Both the position numbers and the translations under genes were made by a program. From positions 1 through 9,066 of the forward strand of contig CAKURW010000052.1 of the NCBI GenBank assembly GCA_934675795.1: 9,066 nucleotides of DNA, given 5' to 3'. Below the pieces are notes generated by a model, which saw only the letters and a list, made by a program, of their open reading frames with translations, was not told the origin of the DNA and searched no databases. Below are positions 1 through 6,874 of the stretch, one piece after another (the stretch's first letter is position 1; the number at the start of each line of letters is the position of its first letter). This DNA comes from an uncultured Collinsella sp. GTDB lineage: Bacteria; Actinomycetota; Coriobacteriia; Coriobacteriales; Coriobacteriaceae.

Positions 1-1941
1 CACATCGACCTCATTTGGGGCGCGGTGCTCACGCGCTACCTGACGCTCGCCAAGTTTGGCGGCTTTGGCAACGTGCGCTCCGCCGGCCGCGTGCAGACGC
101 CGACGCTCGCCCTGGTGGTCGAGCGCGAACGCGAACGCATGGCGTTTGTGCCCGAGGACTATTGGCAGATTCGCGGCATGGGTGCCGCTCAGGGTGCTGC
201 CGAGGATGACCGCTTTAAGATTGCGCACAAGACGACACGTTTTACCGACAAAGATGCTGCCGAGACGGCGTACGGCCACGTCGACGGCGCTACGACGGCA
301 ACCGTCGCCGCGGTGACCAAGCGCTCCCGCAAGCAGCAGCCGCCCACGCCGTTTGCGACGACCTCGCTGCAGGCTGCCGCCGCGGCCGAGGGCATCTCAC
401 CTGCACGTACCATGCGCATCGCCGAGTCCCTCTACATGGCGGGCCTCATCAGCTATCCGCGTGTCGACAACACCGTGTACCCTGCGACGCTCGATCTGGG
501 CGCCGTGGTGAGCGACCTGGCAAAGATCAACCCGGCGCTGGCGCCCGTGTGCAAAAAGGTGCTCGCCGGCCCCATGAAGCCCACGCGCGGCAAAGTCGAG
601 ACCACCGACCACCCGCCCATCTACCCCACGGGCGAAGGCGATCCGTCCACGCTCGATGGCGGCCAGCGCAAGCTCTACGACCTCATCGCCCGCCGCTTCC
701 TGGCGACGCTTATGGGTCCCGCGACCATCGAGAATACCAAGCTCGAGCTCGACGTGAACGGTGAGCCGTTCATGGCTTCGGGCGATGTGCTCGTGACCCC
801 GGGTTTCCGCGAGGCGTACCCGTACGGACTCAAGCGCGACGAGCAGATGCCGCCGCTGGAGCAGGGCGACACGGTCGACGTGTTCGACATTAAGCTTGAG
901 GCCAAGCAGACCGAGCCGCCCGCGCGCTACAGCCAGGGCAAGCTCGTGCAGGAGATGGAAAAGCGCGGCCTGGGCACCAAGTCCACGCGCGCGAGCATCA
1001 TCGAGCGCCTGTACGCCGTGCGCTACCTCAAAAACGATCCCGTTGAGCCGAGCCAGCTGGGCATTGCCATCATCGACGCGCTGACGCAGTTTGCCCCGCG
1101 CATCACGAGCCCCGATATGACCAGCGAGCTCGACGGCGACATGACTCGCGTGGAGCGCGGCGAGGACACCGAAGAGCATGTCGTGACGCACTCGCGTGCG
1201 CTGCTGGCCGGCGTGCTCGACGAGCTGCTCAAGCATACGCAGGAGCTCGGCGACGCCATCAGCGACGCCGTCACGGCCGATGCGCGCGTGGGCGCCTGCC
1301 CCAAGTGCGGCAAGGACCTGGTTATGAAGACGAGCGCCAAGACCCGTGGCAGCTTCATTGGCTGCATGGGCTGGCCCGACTGCGACGTGACCTATCCGGT
1401 GCCGAGCGGCGTCAAGGTGAGCCCGCTCGAGGGCGAGGCCGCCGTGTGCCCCGAATGCGGTGCGCCGCGCATCAAGTGTCAGCCGTTCCGCCAGAAGGCT
1501 TTCGAGATCTGCGTGAACCCGACGTGCCCCACCAACTACGAGCCCGACCTTAAAGTGGGCGAGTGCAAGGTGTGTGCCGAGGCCGGACGCCATGGCGACC
1601 TGATCGCGCACAAGAGCGAGAAGAGCGGCAAGCGCTTTATCCGCTGCACCAACTACGATGACTGCGGCGTGAGCTATCCGCTGCCGGCGCGTGGCAAGCT
1701 CGAGGCGACGGGCGAGACCTGCCCCGAGTGCGGCGCCCCCATCGTGGTGGTCAACACGGCGCGCGGTCCGTGGCGCATCTGCGTGAACATGGATTGCCCG
1801 ACCAAGGAAAAGAAGCCCGCCCGCGGCCGCAAGACCACGACCAAGGCGAGCGCGGCGAAGAAGACGACGGCCAAGAAGACGACCGCTAAGAAGACCACGA
1901 CCAAGAAGTCGACTGCCAAGAAAGCAACCGCCGACAAATAG
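1..1941 (+). CDS. topA: DNA topoisomerase I (type IA), 5'-truncated by window edge
   Basis: A type IA topoisomerase relaxes negative supercoils by passing strands through a transient break held on a 5'-phosphotyrosine. The reading frame is open from base 1, so the start and the Toprim domain lie outside; 646 residues are visible. SAGRVQTPTLALVVERE lies near the N-terminal edge. The catalytic tyrosine is in LISYPRVDNTVYP (Tyr codon 454-456, window residue 152), followed by the expected Arg and Asp. These motifs look more like topoisomerase III and archaeal TopA than like the E. coli TopA forms. The C-terminus has four zinc modules: Cys433/436/455/461, one from 483, Cys522/525/549/555 and Cys574/577/594/599. 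A lysine-rich tail (about 605-646) ends the protein; such tails are known from actinobacterial TopA and aid DNA binding and processivity. It ends in TAG, and a GC-rich hairpin follows 26 nt downstream. topA next to tmk-holB is a common actinobacterial order. A topB-like name is possible but less likely. Confidence 0.93.
   Translation, partial: HIDLIWGAVLTRYLTLAKFGGFGNVRSAGRVQTPTLALVVERERERMAFVPEDYWQIRGMGAAQGAAEDDRFKIAHKTTRFTDKDAAETAYGHVDGATTATVAAVTKRSRKQQPPTPFATTSLQAAAAAEGISPARTMRIAESLYMAGLISYPRVDNTVYPATLDLGAVVSDLAKINPALAPVCKKVLAGPMKPTRGKVETTDHPPIYPTGEGDPSTLDGGQRKLYDLIARRFLATLMGPATIENTKLELDVNGEPFMASGDVLVTPGFREAYPYGLKRDEQMPPLEQGDTVDVFDIKLEAKQTEPPARYSQGKLVQEMEKRGLGTKSTRASIIERLYAVRYLKNDPVEPSQLGIAIIDALTQFAPRITSPDMTSELDGDMTRVERGEDTEEHVVTHSRALLAGVLDELLKHTQELGDAISDAVTADARVGACPKCGKDLVMKTSAKTRGSFIGCMGWPDCDVTYPVPSGVKVSPLEGEAAVCPECGAPRIKCQPFRQKAFEICVNPTCPTNYEPDLKVGECKVCAEAGRHGDLIAHKSEKSGKRFIRCTNYDDCGVSYPLPARGKLEATGETCPECGAPIVVVNTARGPWRICVNMDCPTKEKKPARGRKTTTKASAAKKTTAKKTTAKKTTTKKSTAKKATADK
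1858..1932 (+). repeat. Five 15-bp tandem units encoding KKTTA-type pentapeptides in the topA tail
   Basis: Five consecutive in-frame 15-base units each begin AAGAA and encode KKTTA, KKTTA, KKTTT, KKSTA and KKATA (window residues 620-644). Units vary mainly at third positions and in the last two units. The result is a strongly basic, probably disordered DNA-binding tail. Copy number of such units could vary between strains by slippage or recombination; that is inference. Confidence 0.85.
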
Positions 1942-1967
1942 CCGAACAGCGACACGCCACAGCAACA

Positions 1968-2005
1968 GGGGTCGGGTGCGCGAATCCAAACGCGCACCCG
2001 GCCCC
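1968..2005. terminator. GC-rich hairpin between convergent genes, likely terminator
   Basis: A 15-bp stem (left arm 1968-1982, right arm 1991-2005, one G-T wobble) closes an 8-nt loop. It starts 26 nt after the topA stop and lies about 90 nt beyond the stop of the opposing gene, so it could serve both strands. There is no clear T-tract on either side, so it is not a textbook intrinsic terminator; the call rests on stem strength and position. Confidence 0.6.
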
Positions 2006-2012
2006 GCTCATG

Positions 2013-2079
2013 AGTTGCGGTGAAATAGTTCTTATTTGAGCTTGTAGGGCTCAAAAACCGGAACTATTCCACCGCAACT
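2013..2079. repeat. Long palindrome, copy 1 of an AGTTGCGGTGAAATA element
   Basis: The left arm (2013-2031) begins AGTTGCGGTGAAATAG and pairs with 2061-2079 over 19 positions with one mismatch. Inside it a second stem, TTTGAGC with GCTCAAA, encloses a 7-nt loop, so nearly the whole 67 nt can fold into one rod. It lies 18 nt past the stop of the zinc-ribbon gene. A related copy lies at 3149-3219. It could be a transcription-end structure, a REP-like or MITE-like element, or both. No T-tract follows on either strand. Confidence 0.85.
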
Positions 2080-2097
2080 TCTTGTTGGTTGGGGAGT

Positions 2098-3081
2098 TTA
2101 GTTCACCTCGACGGGCTTGGCGCCGGGATAGCGCTCCTCAAAGTCTAGGCGGTACTTGTTGTCATTGGTACCCGCCACGTTGTCGCGTGACAGCGGCGCC
2201 ACGATTTCATTCTTGTGGTCCGCGGGCTTGGCGTATTTCAGGCTGATCTCCCAGGCATCGCAGATCGCGTCGATGCGGTGATCCAAGTCGTCGTACAGGG
2301 CGATGATGTCCTTCCAAGAGCTGTAGTTCTTGGAGCTCGCCGGGACGTCCAGGTCCTCGACGATGTCGTAATACTGCTCGATGGTGTCCTCCGTGCGCTC
2401 GGCGACGTCGGCGAGATTCTGACGGGTGGTGCGATCTTCTTCCAGATAGCTGCCGTTGAAGTTCTGCGCGCAGCCGCGGACCTGGCTGTCGAGATCTTCG
2501 AGCAGATCGTAGTATTCGCTCAGCCGACGGTAGAGGTTCTGCTCGGAGAGCGTCGCCTCGCCGCCATCCTCATCCTCATCGTCATCATCGTCGTACAGGC
2601 TGTTGGGGTCGCCGAGGGGCTTTAGGTCATCGTCATCATCGTCGTGGTGCAGCTTGGTTACCCCTGCAGTCGTCTGCGTGGCGGCGTTGTCGAATGGTTT
2701 GATCACAAAGAAGATGACCAGGGCGATGATAATCGCCACCAGCACAACGATAATGGCGATAAGCGGCCCGGTGCCGCTCTTTTTGGGAGCGGGCGCTTGT
2801 GGCTGAGCGGGTGCGTATGCAGGTGCCGGCTGCTGCTGAGGTGAACCGCCCACGACAGGGATGCGCTGCGTGGTCTCGACCGACACGGCACTTGCGGCGG
2901 GGTCGGGGCGATAGGCGAGAGGGTCGTCCGCCTTGGTTTGAGGCGTATCAAGGGAGCCGGTCTGCTCAAACGCGGGCTGGTCATTGCTCGCGGCCGATTG
3001 CTCAACGGGTGCACCGCACGAGGTGCAGAACTTGGCGTCGTCTGCAAGAAGCTTGCCGCACGAGGCGCAATACCGAGACAT
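2098..3081 (-). CDS. Zinc-ribbon, single-pass membrane protein of unknown function
   Basis: A 327-residue protein that I cannot assign to a known function. It starts with a zinc ribbon (Cys5, Cys8, Cys19, Cys22; CASCG and CTSCG knuckles), then a Pro/Gln/Ala-rich linker (about 25-100), a hydrophobic membrane segment (about 107-127), two acidic runs (six Asp at 147-152; mixed Asp/Glu at 164-172), and a C-terminal region (about 175-327) rich in Tyr, Asp and Leu that looks helical. Known proteins of this layout have the ribbon in the cytoplasm and the rest outside, which suggests a sensor or envelope role; this is inference. The ATG at 3081 is preferred because AAAGGAG (3093-3087) lies 5 nt upstream; an in-frame GTG at 3099 lacks such a site. 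The gene is convergent with topA, divergent from tmk, and bracketed by two related palindromes. Confidence 0.87.
   Translation of the reverse strand: MSRYCASCGKLLADDAKFCTSCGAPVEQSAASNDQPAFEQTGSLDTPQTKADDPLAYRPDPAASAVSVETTQRIPVVGGSPQQQPAPAYAPAQPQAPAPKKSGTGPLIAIIVVLVAIIIALVIFFVIKPFDNAATQTTAGVTKLHHDDDDDDLKPLGDPNSLYDDDDDEDEDGGEATLSEQNLYRRLSEYYDLLEDLDSQVRGCAQNFNGSYLEEDRTTRQNLADVAERTEDTIEQYYDIVEDLDVPASSKNYSSWKDIIALYDDLDHRIDAICDAWEISLKYAKPADHKNEIVAPLSRDNVAGTNDNKYRLDFEERYPGAKPVEVN
2566..2643 (-). repeat. Two trinucleotide runs encoding acidic stretches
   Basis: Two runs of GAT/GAC codons (2626-2643, six Asp; 2566-2592, Asp with Glu) form simple repeats inside the zinc-ribbon gene. The first follows two histidines. 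Mixing of GAT and GAC shows that the runs are not pure slippage tracts. The stretches lie just outside the predicted membrane segment and could bind divalent cations. Confidence 0.75.
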
Positions 3082-3118
3082 TGCCACTCCTTTCGCCACA
3101 TTTCAATGCAATAAGACG

Positions 3119-3124
3119 ATTATA
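3119..3124 (-). promoter_or_regulatory. -10 element of the zinc-ribbon gene promoter
   Basis: On the minus strand the sequence reads GGACGCTGGGTATAATCG, with a perfect TATAAT at 3124-3119. It would place the transcript start about 30 nt upstream of the ATG at 3081. No convincing -35 is seen at the usual distance. The stretch GGACGCTGGG before the -10 recurs before the divergent tmk -10. Confidence 0.6.
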
Positions 3125-3148
3125 CCCAGCGTCCAAAACTCCCCATCA

Positions 3149-3219
3149 TAAGTTGCGGTGAAATAGGGAGTGTTTGGCGGCCTCAGGGCTGTAGACAGTC
3201 CCTATTTCACCGCAACTTA
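3149..3219. repeat. Long palindrome, copy 2 of the AGTTGCGGTGAAATA element
   Basis: Perfect 21-bp inverted arms (3149-3169 and 3199-3219) flank a 29-nt centre that can pair further (TGT with ACA next to the arms). The outer 15 bases AGTTGCGGTGAAATA match copy 1 exactly. The inner four bases differ (GGGA here, GTTC there) yet both copies stay paired. It lies between the divergent promoters of the zinc-ribbon gene and tmk, where neither gene needs a terminator, which favours a mobile or regulatory element. Confidence 0.88.
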
Positions 3220-3220
3220 G

Positions 3221-3236
3221 TAGTCGCAGGCGACTA
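3221..3236. other. Small inverted repeat TAGTCGC-AG-GCGACTA
   Basis: A perfect 7-bp inverted repeat with a 2-nt centre begins one base after copy 2 of the long palindrome and ends 8 bp before the tmk -35. Its compact symmetry and position suggest a possible operator for a dimeric regulator; it has no T-tract. No second copy is seen in the window. Confidence 0.35.
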
Positions 3237-3244
3237 GGTGGGAT

Positions 3245-3273
3245 TTGGGGTGCGCCGGACGCTGGGGTATCAT
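3245..3273 (+). promoter_or_regulatory. Predicted promoter of the tmk-holB-ricT operon
   Basis: A weak -35 TTGGGG (3245-3250) is separated by 17 bp from TATCAT (3268-3273), which matches TATAAT at five of six positions. The start codon of tmk is about 50 nt downstream. The bases GGACGCTGGGG directly before the -10 resemble those of the divergent promoter. Confidence 0.55.
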
Positions 3274-3325
3274 GGCTTGGTTGGTATATCTGCATTTACG
3301 CGCCTTGTAGGAAGGGACTGCGCCC

Positions 3326-4009
3326 ATGGCTTTTGAGCCCGCTCAACATAGCTTTATCACGCTCGAGGGCGTCGACGGCGCCGGCAAGTCCACGCAGGCG
3401 CGCCTGCTGGCCCGCGCGCTCGACCTTGCCGGCTACCAAGTCGTAACCCTGCGCGAGCCGGGCGGCACCGCCATCAGCGAAAAGATCCGCGCCCTGCTGC
3501 TCGACCCCGCCAACACGGCGATGGGCGATACCTGCGAGCTGCTGCTCTACGAGGCCGCGCGCGCCCAGCTGGTGCACGAGGTCATAGCTCCCGCCCTCGC
3601 TGCCGGCAAGGTGGTCCTGTGCGACCGCTTCTACGATTCCACGACCTGTTATCAGGCGTTTGCCGATGGCCTCGACCGCCAGATGGTGCGCGATGCCAAC
3701 AACCTGGCTGTCGCCGGTACGCATCCGGCGCTCACGCTCGTCTATCACATCACGCCCGAGCAGGCGGCGCTGCGCATGGCGGCCCGCGGTGCGGCCGATC
3801 GCATGGAGGCCAAGGGCATGGCCTTCCAGGAGCGTGTCTACCAGGGATTTTGCGCAATTGCTGCCGAGGAGCCAGACCGCGTAAAGCTCATCGACGCCAC
3901 TGCGTCGATCGCAGACGTCTTCACGCAAACGGTCGGGCTGGTTCGCGCGTACGGTCTCGACATTCCCCAAGATGCCGTCGCCGTCGCGCTTGCCCAGGAG
4001 GCTGAGTAG
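3326..4009 (+). CDS. tmk: Thymidylate kinase
   Basis: Phosphorylates dTMP to dTDP with ATP, in the cytoplasm, on the route to dTTP. The 227-residue protein is slightly longer than usual for the family. It has the P-loop EGVDGAGKST (residues 14-23), the REPGGT motif (43-48) that contacts the nucleotide, the CDRFYDST motif (99-106) whose Asp-Arg is family-typical, and a lid with RGAADRMEAKG (154-164) that supplies arginine to the ATP phosphates, as in bacterial enzymes. ATG at 3326 is supported by AGGAAGGG (3309-3316), 9 nt upstream. It opens an operon: its TAG is one base before the holB ATG, and its last codons contain the holB ribosome-binding site. tmk beside holB is widespread in bacteria, and topA upstream is usual in actinobacteria. 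Confidence 0.97.
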   Translation: MAFEPAQHSFITLEGVDGAGKSTQARLLARALDLAGYQVVTLREPGGTAISEKIRALLLDPANTAMGDTCELLLYEAARAQLVHEVIAPALAAGKVVLCDRFYDSTTCYQAFADGLDRQMVRDANNLAVAGTHPALTLVYHITPEQAALRMAARGAADRMEAKGMAFQERVYQGFCAIAAEEPDRVKLIDATASIADVFTQTVGLVRAYGLDIPQDAVAVALAQEAE

Positions 4010-4010
4010 C

Positions 4011-5138
4011 ATGGCCCCCGCGCAGACAAGCCTGCTGGCCAAGCTCGACACCCAACAGCGCGTGCGCGACTTTTTGACCAACGCCATCGCAAGCGGCCGC
4101 GCATCGCACGCCTACCTGTTCTTGGGCGCGCCCGGCGCCGGTAAGCTCGACGCCGCACGGGCGCTTGCCCAGGCATTCCTGTGCGAGCAGGACGGCTGCG
4201 GCGCATGCGACAGCTGCGTGCGCGTTGCTCGGCACACGCATCCCGACGTGCACTATTACACCCCCGAAAGCGCCACGGGCTACCTCATCGCGCAGACCCG
4301 CGAGCTGCTCGACGACGTGCCCCTGGCACCCATCCGCGCCAAGGCAAAGGTCTACATCATCGACCGTGCCGAACAGCTGCGCGCCAACACCGCCAACGCG
4401 CTGCTCAAAACGCTCGAGGAGCCGCCCGAGGGTGTCATGTTCATCCTGTTGGGCACCTCGGCCGACGTGATGCTGCCCACCATCGTGAGCCGCTGCCAGT
4501 GCGTACCGTTTCGGCTGGTTTCGCCCACTGTGGCCGCGCAGGCCGTGAGCCGCGCCACCGGTCAGGATCCCGCGCGCTGCCGCATGGCCGTCGCTGTGGC
4601 GGGAAGCCCCACGCGCGGTATCGAGTTCCTCAAGAGCGCCGAGCGCCAGGACGCCCGTCGCCAGATGGTCCGTGCCATCGACTCGCTCATCGCCGCCGAC
4701 GAGGCCGATGTGCTCAGTCGCGCCAAGTCGCTCATCGTCGCCGTCAAGGCGCCGCTCGCCGAGGTCAAGTCCACGCAGGAAAAGGTGCTCGAGCAAAATG
4801 CCGACTACCTGTCGCGTGGAGCATTGAAGCAGCTTGAGGACCGCAACAAGCGCGAACTCAACGCGCGCGAGCGTTCGGGTATCATGGAAGCGCTGGCGAG
4901 CGCGCGGACGCTCATGCGCGATGTGCTGCTGACACTTCAGGACGAGGCAGCCGACGTGGTGAACGAGGATGTGCGCGACACGATCGGTCGGCTTGCCGCG
5001 GCGACGAATGTTGCGGGTGCCACCCGGGCGCTCGAGGCGGTTGCCACCGCTGAGCGCAACATTGCCAGAAACGTTACTCCCCAGCTGGCCATCGAGGTCA
5101 TGCTGTTCGATATCAGGAAGGCACTGAAATGCCGTTAG
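4011..5138 (+). CDS. holB: DNA polymerase III delta prime subunit
   Basis: Component of the clamp loader that opens the beta clamp on primed DNA for the replicative polymerase. 375 residues, AAA+ fold. Visible are a P-loop GAPGAGKL (39-46), a zinc module with Cys58, Cys63, Cys66 and Cys69, the stretch ALLKTLEEPPEG, and the SRC motif (Ser160-Arg161-Cys162) that supplies the arginine finger to a neighbouring subunit. The residue after the P-loop lysine is Leu rather than Thr or Ser; delta prime is usually not the catalytic ATPase, so this drift is expected. ATG at 4011 is chosen over an in-frame upstream ATG at 3972 because AGGAGG (3996-4001) lies 9 nt before it and the longer form would overlap tmk. 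Its end overlaps ricT by 10 nt, which suggests translational coupling. Confidence 0.95.
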   Translation: MAPAQTSLLAKLDTQQRVRDFLTNAIASGRASHAYLFLGAPGAGKLDAARALAQAFLCEQDGCGACDSCVRVARHTHPDVHYYTPESATGYLIAQTRELLDDVPLAPIRAKAKVYIIDRAEQLRANTANALLKTLEEPPEGVMFILLGTSADVMLPTIVSRCQCVPFRLVSPTVAAQAVSRATGQDPARCRMAVAVAGSPTRGIEFLKSAERQDARRQMVRAIDSLIAADEADVLSRAKSLIVAVKAPLAEVKSTQEKVLEQNADYLSRGALKQLEDRNKRELNARERSGIMEALASARTLMRDVLLTLQDEAADVVNEDVRDTIGRLAAATNVAGATRALEAVATAERNIARNVTPQLAIEVMLFDIRKALKCR

Positions 5139-6829
5139 TCGTACCCGTTAAGTTTACCTACGCCTCGCGCGACCTGTGGTTCGACCCACAGGATCTGGAT
5201 ATCCTCGAGGCCGATTATGCCATCTGCTCCACCGAGCGCGGAACCGAGATCGGCCTGGTCACGGCCGACCCCTTCGAGGTGCCGCTCGACGAAATCGGTC
5301 AGCCGCTCAAGCCCGTGTTGCGCGTGGCGAGCGACATCGACCTGCAGCTTGCCGACGACCTGGCCATCCAGGGCGACGAGGCCATGGTCGACTTCCGCCG
5401 CCTGGTCAAGGAGCTCGACCTCGAGATGAAGCCGGTCGGCGTCGAGTACCTGTTCGGCGGCGAGAAGGCTGTGTTCTACTTTGCCGCCGAGGAGCGCGTC
5501 GATTTCCGTCAGCTCGTCAAGGACCTGTCCTCGACGCTGCACATTCGCGTCGACATGCGCCAGATCGGCGTGCGTGACGAGACCCGCCTGGTGGGTGGCT
5601 ATGCCCAGTGCGGTCAGGAGCTCTGCTGCACGCGCTTTGGCGGACAGTTTGAGCCCGTTTCGATCCGCATGGCAAAAGAGCAGGACCTGCCGCTCAACTC
5701 GTCCAAGATTAGCGGCGTCTGCGGCCGCCTGATGTGCTGCCTGCGCTACGAGTTCGAGGCGTACAAGGACTTTAAGAGCCGCGCGCCCAAAAAGAAGACG
5801 CTTATCGATACGCCGCTTGGCAAGGCGCGCATCCAGGAATATGACACGCCGCGTGAGCAGCTGGTGTTGCGCCTGGAGAACGGCAAAGTCTTTAAGGTCA
5901 ACCTGGCCGACATGACCTGCTCTGAGGGCTGCAAAAAGAAGGCCGCCGAGCAGGGCTGCAACTGCCGTCCCGACTGCGTGACGCGCGATGTGCTCGAGCG
6001 TATCGAGTCGCCCGAGATGCGCTTGGCGCTTATGGAGCTCGACCGCGAGAACGGCGTCGACGTGGGCGATGGCCTGTCGAGCGCCGACCGTCTGGCGGGG
6101 ACGACGATGCCCAAGCGCCGTCGCCGCGATGCGGACGCCGATACCCGTGCCGGTCAGAGCCAGGGCGAGGGTCGCGGCCGCGGTAAGGGTCGCGGCAAGG
6201 CCGAGGCGCCCGAGGCTGAGGAGGCTGCCGGCGGACGTCGCCGCCGCAAGCGTTCGGGTTCGGGCGACGCCGGCGAGGCCGCTCCCGCAGGCAAGAATTC
6301 CCCCCGCGAGCGCGAGCTCCAGCAGCCTCAGCAGCAAAACCGCGGCGGTGGTATGAATCCCACGCGCCGTCGCCGCCGCCATTTGTCGAGCGAGGAGCGC
6401 GAGGACGCCTTCCGCGCCGCAGCCGCTCGCGAAGCCGGTGCCGCCCCCAAGGGTGGTTCGGGTTCCGATACGCCTGCCGACAAGGGCGGCAAGCAGCGCA
6501 ACGATGACGAGCGCGCCCCGCGTCCGCGTCGTCGCCATTCCTCGGGCACGCAGCAAAAGCCCTCGGTGCCCTCCGTGGCCGATCAGGTCTCGGATGGCGA
6601 GGTCAAGGTCACACGCCGTCGCCCCGGAGATGGCGGAGGGGCGGCCGCCAAGGCCGTGCGTGGCGCTGCTCGTGACGAACGCGAGCCGCGCGAAGATCGT
6701 GGTGGCGAGGGTTCGGCTGATCAGGGCCAGAAGCGCCGTCGCCGTCGTCGTTCCCGCAAGCCGCGTCAAGATGGTGGTGAGGGCTCGACCCAAAACTCTT
6801 CCGCACCGCAACCGCCCACCGGCGAATAG
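5129..6829 (+). CDS. ricT: PSP1-domain protein RicT (YaaT) with long arginine-rich tail
   Basis: In Bacillus, RicT joins RicA and RicF in an iron-sulfur complex that directs RNase Y and affects competence, sporulation and biofilm genes. Residues 1 to about 260 form the PSP1 core, with CGQELCC (Cys161, 166, 167) and CGRLMCC (Cys198, 203, 204), the family's cluster-ligand motifs. A further cysteine group follows (264, 268, 277, 279, 283). From about residue 327 to 566 the sequence is low in complexity, rich in Arg, Gly and Glu, with repeated clusters such as KRRRRD, TRRRRRH, RPRRRH and KRRRRRRSRK; it is probably disordered and binds RNA. The Bacillus protein is only about 275 residues long. ATG at 5129 overlaps the holB stop; AGGAAGG (5115-5121) lies 7 nt before it. 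Placement after holB is as in Bacillus (holB-yaaT). Partners ricA and ricF are not in the window. Confidence 0.92.
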   Translation: MPLVVPVKFTYASRDLWFDPQDLDILEADYAICSTERGTEIGLVTADPFEVPLDEIGQPLKPVLRVASDIDLQLADDLAIQGDEAMVDFRRLVKELDLEMKPVGVEYLFGGEKAVFYFAAEERVDFRQLVKDLSSTLHIRVDMRQIGVRDETRLVGGYAQCGQELCCTRFGGQFEPVSIRMAKEQDLPLNSSKISGVCGRLMCCLRYEFEAYKDFKSRAPKKKTLIDTPLGKARIQEYDTPREQLVLRLENGKVFKVNLADMTCSEGCKKKAAEQGCNCRPDCVTRDVLERIESPEMRLALMELDRENGVDVGDGLSSADRLAGTTMPKRRRRDADADTRAGQSQGEGRGRGKGRGKAEAPEAEEAAGGRRRRKRSGSGDAGEAAPAGKNSPRERELQQPQQQNRGGGMNPTRRRRRHLSSEEREDAFRAAAAREAGAAPKGGSGSDTPADKGGKQRNDDERAPRPRRRHSSGTQQKPSVPSVADQVSDGEVKVTRRRPGDGGGAAAKAVRGAARDEREPREDRGGEGSADQGQKRRRRRRSRKPRQDGGEGSTQNSSAPQPPTGE

Positions 6830-6874
6830 CGCCCGCAAACGGATTTAACCTTCCTGACCCCAAACGCGTCGGGG

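Noticed and set aside
397..1989. 530-codon open frame on the minus strand under topA
   Set aside because: Shadow frame of a GC-rich gene with recognised topoisomerase motifs; no recognisable domain.
3082..3099. Upstream GTG for the zinc-ribbon gene
   Set aside because: The SD AAAGGAG lies inside this extension and points to the ATG at 3081.
2013..3219. CRISPR or phage attachment sites from the repeated AGTTGCGG arms
   Set aside because: Two palindromes a kilobase apart, without regular spacers, cas genes or integrase.
3972..4010. Upstream in-frame ATG for holB
   Set aside because: It would overlap tmk by 38 nt and lacks an SD, whereas ATG 4011 has AGGAGG at 9 nt and starts the normal HolB N-terminus.
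5135..6838. 567-codon open frame on the minus strand covering all of ricT
   Set aside because: Its composition is Ala/Leu/Arg/Thr-rich as expected from the complement of a GC-rich gene; there is no domain, and the plus strand encodes a clear RicT.
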